This document shows, one piece after another, positions 8,657 to 17,563 of a stretch of 64,000 nucleotides of DNA (its first letter is position 1; every line of letters begins with the position of its first letter). The position numbers were made by a program, and so were the translations under genes. The notes under the pieces were generated by a model. The model was not told where the DNA came from, did no database searches, and saw only the letters and a program-made list of their open reading frames with translations. The DNA comes from JAFGPS01 sp964570855 (lineage in GTDB: Bacteria > Planctomycetota > Phycisphaerae > Sedimentisphaerales > Anaerobacaceae), in contig CAZMZR010000002.1 in NCBI GenBank assembly GCA_964570855.1, positions 1 to 64,000 on the forward strand, written 5' to 3'.

Positions 8657-9096
8657 AACCGATGGATGACGTTAGTGACGACGCCCCAGACTTCGAATTC
8701 GGTTTCGGCGGTGATTTCCTGCGCCGGGTAATTGTGGTTTTCCGGCTCTAAGGTGATTTTCCGGCGGTTTATCCGGACCCTCTTGACGGTCAGCTCGCCG
8801 TCAACAACGGCGATGACCACGTTTTTGTCCCTCGGCTCGAGCGAACGGTCAACCACGAGAAGGTCACCGTGATGAATGCCCGCCCCGATCATGGAATCGC
8901 CGGTCACCCGGACAAAGAAAGTCGCAACCGGATTTTTAACAAGGTGCCTGTTCAAATCGAGCCTGTCCTCCTCGTAGTCGGCGGCGGGGGAGGGGAAGCC
9001 CGCAGGCACCACCGCCTCGAACAGGGCGTGATGTTCCCCGGCGGACAAATCAGGCGTATGAGTTGTTTGTATCTTTGTCGCCATTGTTTGTGTCAC
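8653..9096 (-). CDS. umuD: UmuD, self-cleaving subunit of polymerase V
   Basis: This 147-residue protein is read from GTG at 9096; an internal ATG four codons later is an alternative, and neither has a strong ribosome site. The S24 peptidase fold is complete. The cleavage site is Ala32-Gly33 (PAGFPSP), the nucleophile is Ser68 in GDSMIGAGI and the general base is Lys105 in ELTVKRV. RecA-driven self-cleavage would give UmuD'. The stop overlaps the umuC start and the start overlaps the DUF72 stop by one base, so all are translated from one message. Length is close to the E. coli protein (139). Confidence 0.93.
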   Translation of the reverse strand: MTQTMATKIQTTHTPDLSAGEHHALFEAVVPAGFPSPAADYEEDRLDLNRHLVKNPVATFFVRVTGDSMIGAGIHHGDLLVVDRSLEPRDKNVVIAVVDGELTVKRVRINRRKITLEPENHNYPAQEITAETEFEVWGVVTNVIHRL

Positions 9097-9956
9097 TAAT
9101 TAAGGGCAATTTTTTCCAGTTGCGGATACGCCCGCAAAAGCCCTTCCGGCACCGGCTGCTTTTGCCCGGTCAGAAGGCACCGCAATTCGAGGGCGTTGGC
9201 CAGCTCGGCGCCGCGATAATGGTTGTTCGTAATAACGGTAAGGGTCTTTAACGCCCTGGCCAGTTCGCTGACCCGCAGCTTAATCTGGGACAATTCTTTT
9301 TCGTTGTAGTAGTAATTGTAGGTCTCGTCCCTGCCGGCCTTGCTGAACCATGCCGTCGCATTTCTGCCGTGCATCCTGAAGTAGCCGTTTTGGCCGATGG
9401 TGCATTGCTGCAAGTCGAACGAGTTCCGGGCCGTCGGGTAATCGAGGTTGCAGACCGAAACGCCGAGACCGTCGAGAAATTCCAGGGCCTCCGGCGACTG
9501 CCAGGATTTGTGCCTGACCTCGAGAGCCAGGCTGAAGGCCGCAGAGAAAATCTCCACGATTCTCGATATATGCCGGCGGTGCGAATCGGTATCGTCGAAA
9601 TCGTACCTGAACTGCACGAGCAGGTGCCTTAATTTGCCAGCTTCGAGCAAAGGTTCGAAGCCCTTGTAAAACTGCTCTGCTGTTTGCGTGTCGATTTTGC
9701 CTTCGTGGGTAAAATCCCTGTGCAGCTTCGCGGTGAAGAAGAACTCCGGCTTGCCCGAAGTTCTTTCCAGCCACGCTTTGGTGGTCTTCTCGAAGGGCGG
9801 CCGGTAAAAGGTGCTGTTGATTTCTATGCAATCCACGAACCTGCTGACGAATTCGAGCTGGTCGGTTTTGGGTTCGGTATAGACGATTCCCTTCCAGTCC
9901 GGGTAGGACCAGCCCGCTACGCCGATATAAATTCTGCCTGTTTGCTGTGTATTCAT
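9096..9956 (-). CDS. DUF72 family protein (TIM-barrel, function unknown)
   Basis: An earlier ATG at 9971 is possible, but ATG 9956 forms an ATGA overlap with the lexA stop and has AGGA just upstream; this gives 286 residues. The family hallmarks are IGVAGWSYPDWKG at the N-terminus, IEINSTFYRPP, FTAKLHRDFTHE, LEVRHKSW, and YFRMHGRNATAW with the YNYYYNEKEL segment. DUF72 (YecE-like) proteins adopt a TIM-barrel fold of unknown activity. Its position between lexA and umuDC suggests LexA-controlled expression and a role linked to the DNA-damage response. That role is inference from context only. Confidence 0.88.
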   Translation of the reverse strand: MNTQQTGRIYIGVAGWSYPDWKGIVYTEPKTDQLEFVSRFVDCIEINSTFYRPPFEKTTKAWLERTSGKPEFFFTAKLHRDFTHEGKIDTQTAEQFYKGFEPLLEAGKLRHLLVQFRYDFDDTDSHRRHISRIVEIFSAAFSLALEVRHKSWQSPEALEFLDGLGVSVCNLDYPTARNSFDLQQCTIGQNGYFRMHGRNATAWFSKAGRDETYNYYYNEKELSQIKLRVSELARALKTLTVITNNHYRGAELANALELRCLLTGQKQPVPEGLLRAYPQLEKIALN

Positions 9957-10609
9957 AATTTCCTGAAACATCCCGTGACCCTGCCGACGATGCGGACGTT
10001 GCCGGCGCCTTTTTTTACGTACATCGTTTTATACCCGGCCGCCTTGTTGGCCGGTTCGAGGGCTATGCGGTTTCGCCGGAGGTATACCTTCTTGACGGTA
10101 GCCTCGTCGTTGACCAGCACCACGCCTATCCGGCCGTCGGCAATCTGTGAAGCCGGTTCGACCACGACGAAATCGCCGTCCATGATACCGACATCGACCA
10201 TGCTGTCCCCGGTGACTTTGAGAATGAACGAGCCGGCTGTCGTCTCTCCACGGCCCTTGGGACTCCTTACGGAGGACACTTTACGGCCGAACATCTCGCC
10301 AATGTCCAGATACTGTTCGATATTTTCCTCGGCCAATATCGGCCGACCGGCGGCCACCGTCCCCACAACGGGAAGGCCTTCGGATTGCTTTATCTTCTCG
10401 AGATATTCTTTCGAGAGCCGAAGGGCCCTGTGGCCGGACGAATCCGCCAGATAGCCCTTCTTTCTCAGGTAGCTTACCAACTGATAGACGGCGTTCTGGG
10501 CCAGGTGAAAATGCCGGGCGATTTCCCGCTGGCTCGGCGGATTGCTCTTTTCCAGCCGGCTTTCGATATACCTGAACACCTTTTGCTGTTTTTCAGTCAG
10601 CGGCTCCAT
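9953..10609 (-). CDS. lexA: LexA repressor
   Basis: This 218-residue repressor has an N-terminal winged helix (residues 4-66: LTEKQQKVFRYIE, PSQREIARHFHL, AVYQLVSYLRKKGYL). The C-terminal S24 peptidase has cleavage site Ala87-Gly88 (VAAGRP), nucleophile Ser136 (GDSMVDVGI) and general-base Lys173 (EATVKKV). It should repress this cassette and other damage-response genes and be cleaved with RecA. It heads lexA-DUF72-umuD-umuC. The recognition helix AQNAVYQLVSYL differs from the E. coli one (SPNAAEEHLKAL), so the operator is expected to differ from CTGT-N8-ACAG. The AGAGGTAAG just upstream of ATG serves as the ribosome site. Confidence 0.93.
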   Translation of the reverse strand: MEPLTEKQQKVFRYIESRLEKSNPPSQREIARHFHLAQNAVYQLVSYLRKKGYLADSSGHRALRLSKEYLEKIKQSEGLPVVGTVAAGRPILAEENIEQYLDIGEMFGRKVSSVRSPKGRGETTAGSFILKVTGDSMVDVGIMDGDFVVVEPASQIADGRIGVVLVNDEATVKKVYLRRNRIALEPANKAAGYKTMYVKKGAGNVRIVGRVTGCFRKL

Positions 10610-10696
10610 AACTTACCTCTAAAACGGCATTACTCAACCTGATAGATTTTCATCAAAGCGTCGCTTTTATTTCTCATTTAACAGTAGCACAGACCC

Positions 10697-10766
10697 TGTC
10701 ATCCTGCGAAAGCAGGTATCTATAAATGTAACGCTCTTGTAGATTCCCGCCTTCGCGGGAATGACA
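10697..10766. repeat. inverted pair of REP-like palindromes
   Basis: A good copy at 10740-10766 reads ATTCCCGCCTTCGCGGGAAT within flanks TAG and GACA. A degenerate copy in the opposite orientation lies at 10697-10722 (TGTCATCCTGCGAAAGCAGG...). Related copies occur at 11941-11966 and as another inverted pair at 53611-53680. The head-to-head pairing resembles BIME/REP arrangements mobilised by RAYT transposases. No RAYT gene is in the window. Confidence 0.75.
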
Positions 10767-10803
10767 GCAAAAATCGGTCTTTCGCACAGCATGGCTGTCG
10801 CCA

Positions 10804-10836
10804 TTGCAATATATGTTCATTTGACCATATATGCAA
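10804..10836. promoter_or_regulatory. AT-rich dyad, possible operator
   Basis: TTGCAATATATG (10804-10815) and CATATATGCAA (10826-10836) are inverted repeats with one extra base in the left arm, separated by 10 bases. It lies about 200 bases upstream of the lexA start and just after the end of rraA-like gene. It could be a regulator site or part of a transcript end; no T-run supports a terminator on the minus strand. Confidence 0.3.
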
Positions 10837-10910
10837 CAAAAAAATCCAAATATTTTCGCCCTTATTCCGCCGGCCTTATGTCGGGTAAAGAGGCTATTGG
10901 TAGTATAGGG

Positions 10911-11798
10911 TTACCTGACCGAGTCGTCTTCGGGCAGGCCGAGTTGTTTATATAAGTTTCGCCGGCCCGCCTTGTCGCTTTCGATGGTCGCTTTTGCATA
11001 TTCGGCGACCTCTTTGGCATGCGCCCTCGGGACAACAATCACGCCGTCGCCGTCGGCGACGATGATATCGCCCGGCTCGACTAAAACACCGCCGCAGACT
11101 ACGGGGCGGTTGACGGATTCGACCTCGTTCCTGCCGGGACGGATGCCCCTGCCGGGCTTGCGGAAGTAAAGCGGGATTTTTTCGGTAATAATCTCATCGG
11201 TGTCACGAGCAGTGGCGTCGGTGACTACGCCGACACACCCGGCCATTTTCCAGCCCATGATATTGTTCGAGCCGATGGAGCCGACGTCGGCGTCCGGGGC
11301 TTCGTCGATGACCAGGGCAGAGCCTTTACGCAGAAGCGGAACGAACGGCTCGCTCGATATATTGTTATACCAGCTACTGACCCATTTATCGAACGCACCG
11401 GTTTCCATGCGCGGGGCCGGGGGCTTGTTCGTCGGGACATACCGCACGGTGACGGCGATGCCGATAAAACGATGTGTGAAATTCTGAGCATCCTTCCAGA
11501 GGCTATGGATTTCGGGCGACATCAGGCCAACGTTCGCAAGTCCGACCTTGTCCATCCCGTCGGAGACATCGGCCACACGCAGACCCTCGAACAATTTGAG
11601 GACTTGCTCGTCCTCTTCGGCGGTATAAACCTTTGTCGGGATAAAATTCTTACCGGCCCTCAATTCCTCCATGCCGGGTGCCGGGTTCTGCTGGGCTTCG
11701 GCTGTCGGTTGATACGCGGTGACAAATAACAGAGAAAATCCCAACAAGACTGACAAAACAAGCACCGTAATTACTGACTTTGTTCTTATAGTTTGCAT
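10911..11798 (-). CDS. exported RraA-like family protein
   Basis: This 295-residue protein starts with a clear signal peptide (SVITVLVLSVLLGFSLLFVTAY, cleavage near AEA-QQ at residue 35). The mature part is an RraA/HMG-aldolase-type fold with VADVSDGMDKVGLANVG, the GWKMAGCVGVVTDATARDTDEI segment, and the C-terminal GDIIVADGDGVIVVPR motif. Cytoplasmic relatives are the RNase E regulator RraA and 4-hydroxy-4-methyl-2-oxoglutarate/oxaloacetate aldolases. The signal peptide argues against RNase E regulation and for an extracytoplasmic lyase-like or binding role. The substrate is unknown. It reads towards lexA but is separated from it by 300 bases with repeats. Confidence 0.85.
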   Translation of the reverse strand: MQTIRTKSVITVLVLSVLLGFSLLFVTAYQPTAEAQQNPAPGMEELRAGKNFIPTKVYTAEEDEQVLKLFEGLRVADVSDGMDKVGLANVGLMSPEIHSLWKDAQNFTHRFIGIAVTVRYVPTNKPPAPRMETGAFDKWVSSWYNNISSEPFVPLLRKGSALVIDEAPDADVGSIGSNNIMGWKMAGCVGVVTDATARDTDEIITEKIPLYFRKPGRGIRPGRNEVESVNRPVVCGGVLVEPGDIIVADGDGVIVVPRAHAKEVAEYAKATIESDKAGRRNLYKQLGLPEDDSVR

Positions 11799-11940
11799 AT
11801 ATTAGCTCCTTAATATTTCATAAATCCAAAAATTCAGGTATGCCGATACTATAAGCAAATTATGCCCCGGTTCAAGATAAAAGCAAGTCTTGTAACGCTA
11901 TTGCAGCGAAAACATAAATCCAAAATAGTGTAGGTTTTAT

Positions 11941-11966
11941 GGATTCCCGCCTGCGCGGGAATGACA
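11941..11966. repeat. REP-like palindrome copy
   Basis: GGATTCCCGCCTGCGCGGGA followed by ATGACA is a further copy of the palindrome seen at 10740-10766 and 53655-53680. It sits in the intergenic space between the divergent rraA-like and arfB genes. Confidence 0.75.
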
Positions 11967-12039
11967 CAGAGAAACTATCAGCTTAAGCATCTTGATTATT
12001 TGCGATTGTTCGAGTAGAGTAAACCAACAGGAAAAAACA

Positions 12040-12462
12040 ATGATAGAAATAACACATAACATAACTATTTCCGAAGACGAGCTGTTATTCCAGGCCTCCC
12101 GCAGTTCCGGGCCGGGCGGGCAGAACGTCAATAAAGTCAATACGCGGATTATGCTGCTTTTCGATGTGGCCGGCAGTCGCAGTCTGTCCGATACTCAGAA
12201 AAAGCGAATCGTTTCCCACCTGTCAACGCGTATCGATAAAAACGGGCATCTGCGAGTAGTTTCACAGAAATTCCGGACGCAAAAAGCCAATCGAAACGCC
12301 GCCGTTGAACGGTTCCAACAGTTACTGGCCGATGCATTGAAAACCAGAGCAGTCAGGAAAAAAACTAAGGTCCCTTACTCCGCTAAGCAAAAACGCCTGG
12401 ATGAAAAAAGAAAACGGAGCCTGCTGAAGCGCCAAAGGGCCGAAAAGCATGTGATCGAATAA
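12040..12462 (+). CDS. arfB: peptidyl-tRNA hydrolase ArfB (ribosome rescue)
   Basis: A longer reading from 11992 is possible, but ATG 12040 has AGGA 7 bases upstream and gives the family-standard 140 residues. The class I release-factor catalytic motif is SSGPGGQNVNKVNTR, where GGQ performs peptidyl-tRNA hydrolysis. The C-terminal tail is strongly basic (KKTKVPYSAKQKRLDEKRKR), as in ArfB/YaeJ and ICT1, where it enters the empty mRNA channel of stalled ribosomes. There is no codon-recognition domain, which separates it from RF1/RF2. It stands alone. Confidence 0.93.
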   Translation: MIEITHNITISEDELLFQASRSSGPGGQNVNKVNTRIMLLFDVAGSRSLSDTQKKRIVSHLSTRIDKNGHLRVVSQKFRTQKANRNAAVERFQQLLADALKTRAVRKKTKVPYSAKQKRLDEKRKRSLLKRQRAEKHVIE

Positions 12463-12557
12463 ATCCTGCAGAAAAAGATTTTTTATAGATTAATTTTTGT
12501 CCTCATACGTCATAATGTTAGTTAAAGTCGATGATGTAACTAATAAGGCGGCGGTAG

Positions 12558-13100
12558 ATGCTGGAAGATGAGCGTCTGATATCGGAACTCCATCGCGGGA
12601 ACAGACAGGCCCTGCGCCAAATCTACCTCAAGTATAAAGACAATCTTCTGACAATCGCAGCTTCCCTGATGCACGACGCCGTTGCCGCCGAGGATGTCCT
12701 GCACGATGTCTTCGTCTCCTTCGCCGCCGGGGCCGGAAAAATTAAATTAAAAGTCAACCTGCGCAATTACCTTGTCGCCAGCGTCGCCAACCGCGTACGC
12801 GATATTTATCGCAAAAAGAAGCACCCGACGATCGGCCTTGAGCAGGCCGGACAGATCAGCTCGGATTCGGGTGACCCGGTGCAGTCGGCCATCTTCGGCG
12901 AAGAGTTCCGGCTGCTGGCCGATGCATTGTTCCAGTTGCCGTTCGAGCAACGTGAGACAATCATCCTGCACCTAAAAGGCGGGATGAAGTTCCGGGAAAT
13001 CGCCCGGATGCAGGGCATCGCAACCAGCACGGTACAGGGCAGATACAGATACGGGCTTGATAAGCTGCGAAAAGTCTTAAATGGAGAGCGGAAGAAATGA
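12558..13100 (+). CDS. ECF-type RNA polymerase sigma factor
   Basis: This 180-residue protein has sigma region 2 (about residues 12-80: LRQIYLKYKDNLL, AEDVLHDVFVSF, LRNYLVASVANRVRDIYRKKK) and region 4 (about residues 115-175: LPFEQRETIILHLKGGMKFREIA, then GIATSTVQGRYRYGLDKLRK). Regions 1.2 and 3 are absent, as in ECF factors. It overlaps the next gene, encoding a single-pass membrane protein, by 4 bases (ATGA), which is the usual sigma/anti-sigma layout. The signal sensed and the target promoters are unknown. Confidence 0.92.
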   Translation: MLEDERLISELHRGNRQALRQIYLKYKDNLLTIAASLMHDAVAAEDVLHDVFVSFAAGAGKIKLKVNLRNYLVASVANRVRDIYRKKKHPTIGLEQAGQISSDSGDPVQSAIFGEEFRLLADALFQLPFEQRETIILHLKGGMKFREIARMQGIATSTVQGRYRYGLDKLRKVLNGERKK

Positions 13101-13996
13101 ACTTTGCAGACGATGTAGAACGCACGATTGAAAAGCTGTATATATCAACAAAAGAACAGACAGACGAACGCATACTCGAAGATGCATTTGCGGCCCTGGA
13201 AAAAAGTCCGAAAGCAGGCTTGCCACAGAGCGAAAAAAATATATGGCAAAATCTTTTCAATAATAAAATAACGCAATATGCCGCCGTCGCCGCCTTGATT
13301 ATTGTAGGTTTCGCCATGTTCTTTAAGAGCCTTGCTCCAAAACCAACTGCTTCAAAGCAGATCGATACCGCGTTAGAAAAAGCCGGTAATATCTGCATCT
13401 CAAAGTTCCACGCCGACGGTACGGAACCTTACGAGCAGGTATGGTCTTCAAAAACCCTGAAGGTTCAATTAGTCAGGACAACCGAAGACAATCAGGTGCA
13501 GTTCGCTTTGACGGATATTCCGAACAAAGTCAAAATGCTCACATATTCGCCTTCGGATTCCATACGGAGAGAACTTGTTACCGAGAAGATGGTCGCCGAG
13601 CTTGAAAAATCAATGATTCAAAACTCCGGCCTGGTTACTTTTCTCAACTCGAATGAAATTATCGAAGAGGTCCACTGGCAGCGTGTAATCGACCCAACAA
13701 CAACGGCCCTGACGCCCGGAACAAAAACATACGACGTTACTCCTTTAGATGAAGCAGCCCCCGGAGAAGCCAAATATCAAAAATGGCGAGTTTTAGCCAA
13801 TGCCGTCACATATTTACCAAAACGGGCCGAATTGTATGCCAAATCCGAATCACGGGAGCAATATCAACTCGAAGGCTACACGATCTTTTCATATCCCGAT
13901 GATGAAGAAATCAGGGTTCTTATTCGCAACATATTCGGCCCGGCCGGTCGCTCGCCGGATGAACCGGTGTACTTAGGCACGCCGGAACGGAATTAA
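13097..13996 (+). CDS. single-pass membrane protein, probable anti-sigma partner
   Basis: This 299-residue protein has about 55 cytoplasmic residues, one membrane helix (YAAVAALIIVGFAMFF) near residues 55-75 and a large extracytoplasmic part of about 220 residues. Its start overlaps the ECF sigma stop by 4 bases, which makes an anti-sigma role likely. No HxxxCxxC zinc-binding anti-sigma motif is seen in the cytoplasmic part. The ectodomain has no recognised fold; it contains TYDVTPLDEAAPGEAKYQKW and ends with a proline-rich tail. If it is an anti-sigma factor it is of a non-ZAS type, as is common in planctomycetes. Confidence 0.6.
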   Translation: MNFADDVERTIEKLYISTKEQTDERILEDAFAALEKSPKAGLPQSEKNIWQNLFNNKITQYAAVAALIIVGFAMFFKSLAPKPTASKQIDTALEKAGNICISKFHADGTEPYEQVWSSKTLKVQLVRTTEDNQVQFALTDIPNKVKMLTYSPSDSIRRELVTEKMVAELEKSMIQNSGLVTFLNSNEIIEEVHWQRVIDPTTTALTPGTKTYDVTPLDEAAPGEAKYQKWRVLANAVTYLPKRAELYAKSESREQYQLEGYTIFSYPDDEEIRVLIRNIFGPAGRSPDEPVYLGTPERN

Positions 13997-14104
13997 CAAA
14001 CTCCGGGGGAGAAAATAGTTTTACGTCCTGATGACAATTGAAAACCGCTGTAAATTCTGGTAGAAAGGGGGGCAGAATAATAATTTCCATTCAGGGACGA
14101 TTTT

Positions 14105-17100
14105 ATGGCGGTTCAGTTTATTCTTGGCAGAAGCGGTACGGGAAAGACCGATTATTGCATTCGGTCTATTATCAATGCGCTGACGGCCCCGGGTGAACAG
14201 CCGTTGATTCTGCTGGTCCCCGAACAGGCGAGTTACCAGGCGGAGCGTTCGATTCTAAGCGATAAACGGATAGACGGTTACAACAAACTGAACGTGCTTT
14301 CATTCGACCGCCTGCAGTTTTTGCTATTGGGTAAAAATACGGCCCGGCGGGCACTTTCAAACGTCGGCCGGCAAATGATAATCCACAGGATTCTTCAGGA
14401 CAACAAAGACAAATTACAAATCTTCGATTCATCTTCGGCCCGGCCGGGTTTGTCCCGGCAGATGGCACAAACAATCGCCGAACTGCACCGGTATGCAAGG
14501 ACGCCGGACGATATCGGGATGCTGTTGAACGAATTGCAGAAAGACGAAAAAAATAATCTGACCGCCCTGAAGTTTGCCGATATCGACCTTATTCTCAGAG
14601 AGTACCTCAAGTTCGTCGAAGAAGATTTTTTCGATCCCGATGTTCAGGTCACCACCGCCTGCAAAGCAGTACCGACGGCGGCGTTCGCCAAGGGTGCTAA
14701 GCTTTGGGTGGATGGTTTCGCCGGGTTTGCCGACGCCGAGCTTGCTCTTCTGGCCGAATTGCTCAAGGCCGCCGACGATTCACAAATCGCTTTGTGCCTG
14801 GAACCGGAGAATCTGGATTTATCAAATCCGTCGGCCGATAAACTCAGCCCCGTCAGTTTGTTTAGTCCGACCGAGCAAACTTATTGCGCTCTTTTCGAGA
14901 TAATCAAAAAAAACAAGCTGCCCCTGGCCGAACCGATTGTCCTGAAACAGGCGATGAGATTCTCAGGCTTCCCACAGCTTGGCCATATCGAAAAATATCT
15001 GTTCCAGTATAAGGCTCCGAAACTCCGGGCGGCGGACAACATTCATATCATATCGGCGCCCAACGAGCGGGCGGAGGTCCGGTTCGCCGCTAAGCGGATA
15101 TTGCAGTTAGTCAGAGAAAGTAACTATCGATACCGTGACATTGCGGTCATAGCATCGGATATCGATCGATACCAGCATTACATCGAGGCGTATTTCGACG
15201 ATTATGATATACCATTTTTTATCGATAAGCGAAAACCGCTGAACCGGCATCCGGTAATCCAGCTTATTAGTTCGGCCCTGCAGGCCGTCACGGGCGGTTT
15301 TTCCAATGGTGACATTTTCGCATCTCTTAAAACCGACCTCGTACCGGTAAGCCGTTATGAAATCGACCTGCTGGAAAATTACTGTATCGCCTTCGGCATA
15401 TCGGCCGGCGACTGGCAAAGTTCCCGGCAGTGGGAATTTGCTGGCAGTGACAACGATGATTTCGACGAACAGCAGATCAACAAAATCCGGCAAAAAGCCA
15501 TTGGCCCTTTGCTTAAACTTCACGCAAAACTCTGTCCCGGCGGCGATACCGAAAAAAAAATCAACGCACGGGAATTTACACAGGTCGTATTCGATTTTCT
15601 CGATGACCTCAAAGTTAAAGAAACCATCGCCGAATGGATTAAAGGGGCCGAAAAAGAGAAAGACAATTCAACAGTCGAGGAGCATCAGCAGTTGTACAAC
15701 AAACTTGTCGATATCTTCGATGAGCTTGTCGAGGTCTTCGGCGGCCATACATTCGGCGCCGGGGATTATTTTGTGATCATCGAGTCGGCTTTTTCACAGT
15801 TGACTCTGGCCTTTATCCCACCCACCCTGGACCAAGTCCTCGTCGGTTCCATCGAACGCAGCCGGCATCCCGATTTGAAGGCGGTCTTTTTGATGGGCGC
15901 CACGCAAAAACAGTTTCCCGTGCCCATCAGCTCTGACGGCATATTAAGCGACGACGACCGCCAGGCCGCTGCATCAGCCGATTTCTCATTGGCGGCGACC
16001 TCGGAACGAACGCTGGCCGAACGCCAGTACCTGGCATATATTGCTTTTACCCGACCCTCGGAACGGCTGTACGTTACATACCCCTGCGTTGACGACAAGG
16101 GCGGTGACATTCAGCGTTCGCAGTTTATCGCCGATATCGAATCGCTTTTTGAGAATCTCCGCGAAGAATCTATTGCCGATAAGCAGATTGACATTGAAAA
16201 TATTCAAAGCCGGACTGAGCTTGCCGATTTGCTGTGCGAACGGCTCGGCGGGGACACCCTGGCGCGGACGGCCGATGAGGATGGGAAAATCAGCAGCTTA
16301 CTGGATGAAATCCGCACGGACGAACATCTCGCAGACTTAGGCGCGAACGTTCGTTATGCGATTGATTACGATAATCGTGCACAGCTTGATACGGACGTAG
16401 TACTGAACTATTTCGAGAAGAAGATAAAAAGCTCGGCGACAAGGTTGAGCACCTTTGCGGCGTGTCCGTACCGGCACTTTGCCAGGTATATCCTCGAACT
16501 GAAGGAACGAAAGGAATTCAAGCTCGAACCGCTTGACCTCGGCAATTTTTATCACAGCGTTCTGGACACCCTTTTGAAAAGACTCAATACCGAGAAAAAG
16601 GATTTTGCCACAATCGACGATAATGACCTGATAAAACTTCTAAAAGTTCAAATTGAAAAAATCATCAAAGAGAACGCTTTCCTGTCACACTTCGTTAATC
16701 ATCGTGGCTATAATGAATTTATCGTCCAGACCGCCTGCGATACCCTCGAAAGATGCGTCCTTGCCGTCGCACAAATGGTAAGGGCGGGAAGCTTCAGGCC
16801 GAAGCTCTCGGAAGTATCGTTCGGCCGGCCACATCAATCCGAACGCAGCGGGCAACCCCACGATAATATCGGTAAATACGAGATTGCCCTTGCCGATAAC
16901 CGCGTGCTGTCTTTATCCGGCAAAATCGACCGGCTGGATTTCGCGGACATAGACGGTATTAAAACCGCCGTCGTTTTCGATTACAAACGCAGCAATACTT
17001 CATTCAAATGGCCGAAGCTCTATCACGGTCTGGACATGCAACTGCCGATTTACATGCTGGCCGTTGTTAAAGCAACCGGTGCGGCAAAGACAAACATAGC

Positions 17101-17563
17101 AGGTGCGTTTTATATACCGGTAGAAGTGAATCCTAAAACGGCCACGTTCGCGGAACTGCCCGGTAAAGCCGAAAAATTCGAATATAAAGCAAAAGGAATA
17201 TTCAACGGTAAATATTTCAAACAACTTGACGAGACAGCGGAATCCGGCTGGAGCAAATATTACAGCTTTTGCGTGACATCGAATGACCAGCAGTACGGCC
17301 GCTATAACATTAGTGCATCGCTCAAACCGGACGATTTCGAAAAGGTGCTCGAATTTACAGAGAAAAAAATAGTCGCCCTGGCCGAGGATATTATCTCAGG
17401 CAGAATCGATATTCAGCCTTACAGAATCGGCACGGAATCGCCGTGCGGCTTTTGCAGGTACGGCCCCGTCTGCCGGTTCGACTGGCAAATCAACGACTAC
17501 AATATCCTGGAACCGGTAAATAAGCTTCAGGTTATCGAAAAGGCGGGGGGGCACAATGGCTGA
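14105..17563 (+). CDS. addB: AddB, helicase-nuclease subunit with iron-sulfur cluster
   Basis: This 1152-residue protein begins with a Walker A motif (GRSGTGKT at residues 8-15), followed by a superfamily I helicase-like fold. The iron-sulfur cysteines are Cys787 (AACPYRHFA), Cys1114, Cys1117 and Cys1123, giving the spacing C-x326-C-x2-C-x5-C that matches AddB. The RecB-type nuclease motif VVFDYKRS lies between them near residue 960. With AddA it resects double-strand breaks for RecA loading. It overlaps addA by 8 bases. Length is close to B. subtilis AddB (1166). Confidence 0.92.
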   Translation: MAVQFILGRSGTGKTDYCIRSIINALTAPGEQPLILLVPEQASYQAERSILSDKRIDGYNKLNVLSFDRLQFLLLGKNTARRALSNVGRQMIIHRILQDNKDKLQIFDSSSARPGLSRQMAQTIAELHRYARTPDDIGMLLNELQKDEKNNLTALKFADIDLILREYLKFVEEDFFDPDVQVTTACKAVPTAAFAKGAKLWVDGFAGFADAELALLAELLKAADDSQIALCLEPENLDLSNPSADKLSPVSLFSPTEQTYCALFEIIKKNKLPLAEPIVLKQAMRFSGFPQLGHIEKYLFQYKAPKLRAADNIHIISAPNERAEVRFAAKRILQLVRESNYRYRDIAVIASDIDRYQHYIEAYFDDYDIPFFIDKRKPLNRHPVIQLISSALQAVTGGFSNGDIFASLKTDLVPVSRYEIDLLENYCIAFGISAGDWQSSRQWEFAGSDNDDFDEQQINKIRQKAIGPLLKLHAKLCPGGDTEKKINAREFTQVVFDFLDDLKVKETIAEWIKGAEKEKDNSTVEEHQQLYNKLVDIFDELVEVFGGHTFGAGDYFVIIESAFSQLTLAFIPPTLDQVLVGSIERSRHPDLKAVFLMGATQKQFPVPISSDGILSDDDRQAAASADFSLAATSERTLAERQYLAYIAFTRPSERLYVTYPCVDDKGGDIQRSQFIADIESLFENLREESIADKQIDIENIQSRTELADLLCERLGGDTLARTADEDGKISSLLDEIRTDEHLADLGANVRYAIDYDNRAQLDTDVVLNYFEKKIKSSATRLSTFAACPYRHFARYILELKERKEFKLEPLDLGNFYHSVLDTLLKRLNTEKKDFATIDDNDLIKLLKVQIEKIIKENAFLSHFVNHRGYNEFIVQTACDTLERCVLAVAQMVRAGSFRPKLSEVSFGRPHQSERSGQPHDNIGKYEIALADNRVLSLSGKIDRLDFADIDGIKTAVVFDYKRSNTSFKWPKLYHGLDMQLPIYMLAVVKATGAAKTNIAGAFYIPVEVNPKTATFAELPGKAEKFEYKAKGIFNGKYFKQLDETAESGWSKYYSFCVTSNDQQYGRYNISASLKPDDFEKVLEFTEKKIVALAEDIISGRIDIQPYRIGTESPCGFCRYGPVCRFDWQINDYNILEPVNKLQVIEKAGGHNG

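Larger units (their letters stand above)
10610..10910. other. intergenic region upstream of lexA
   Basis: No gene is seen. It carries an inverted pair of dispersed palindromes (10697-10766) and a separate AT-rich dyad (10804-10836). No E. coli-type or Gram-positive-type SOS box was recognised close to the lexA start. Confidence 0.6.

Noticed and set aside
9684..10454. Plus-strand 256-codon frame over lexA and DUF72
   Set aside because: It is a shadow of two well-supported minus-strand genes with complete motifs.
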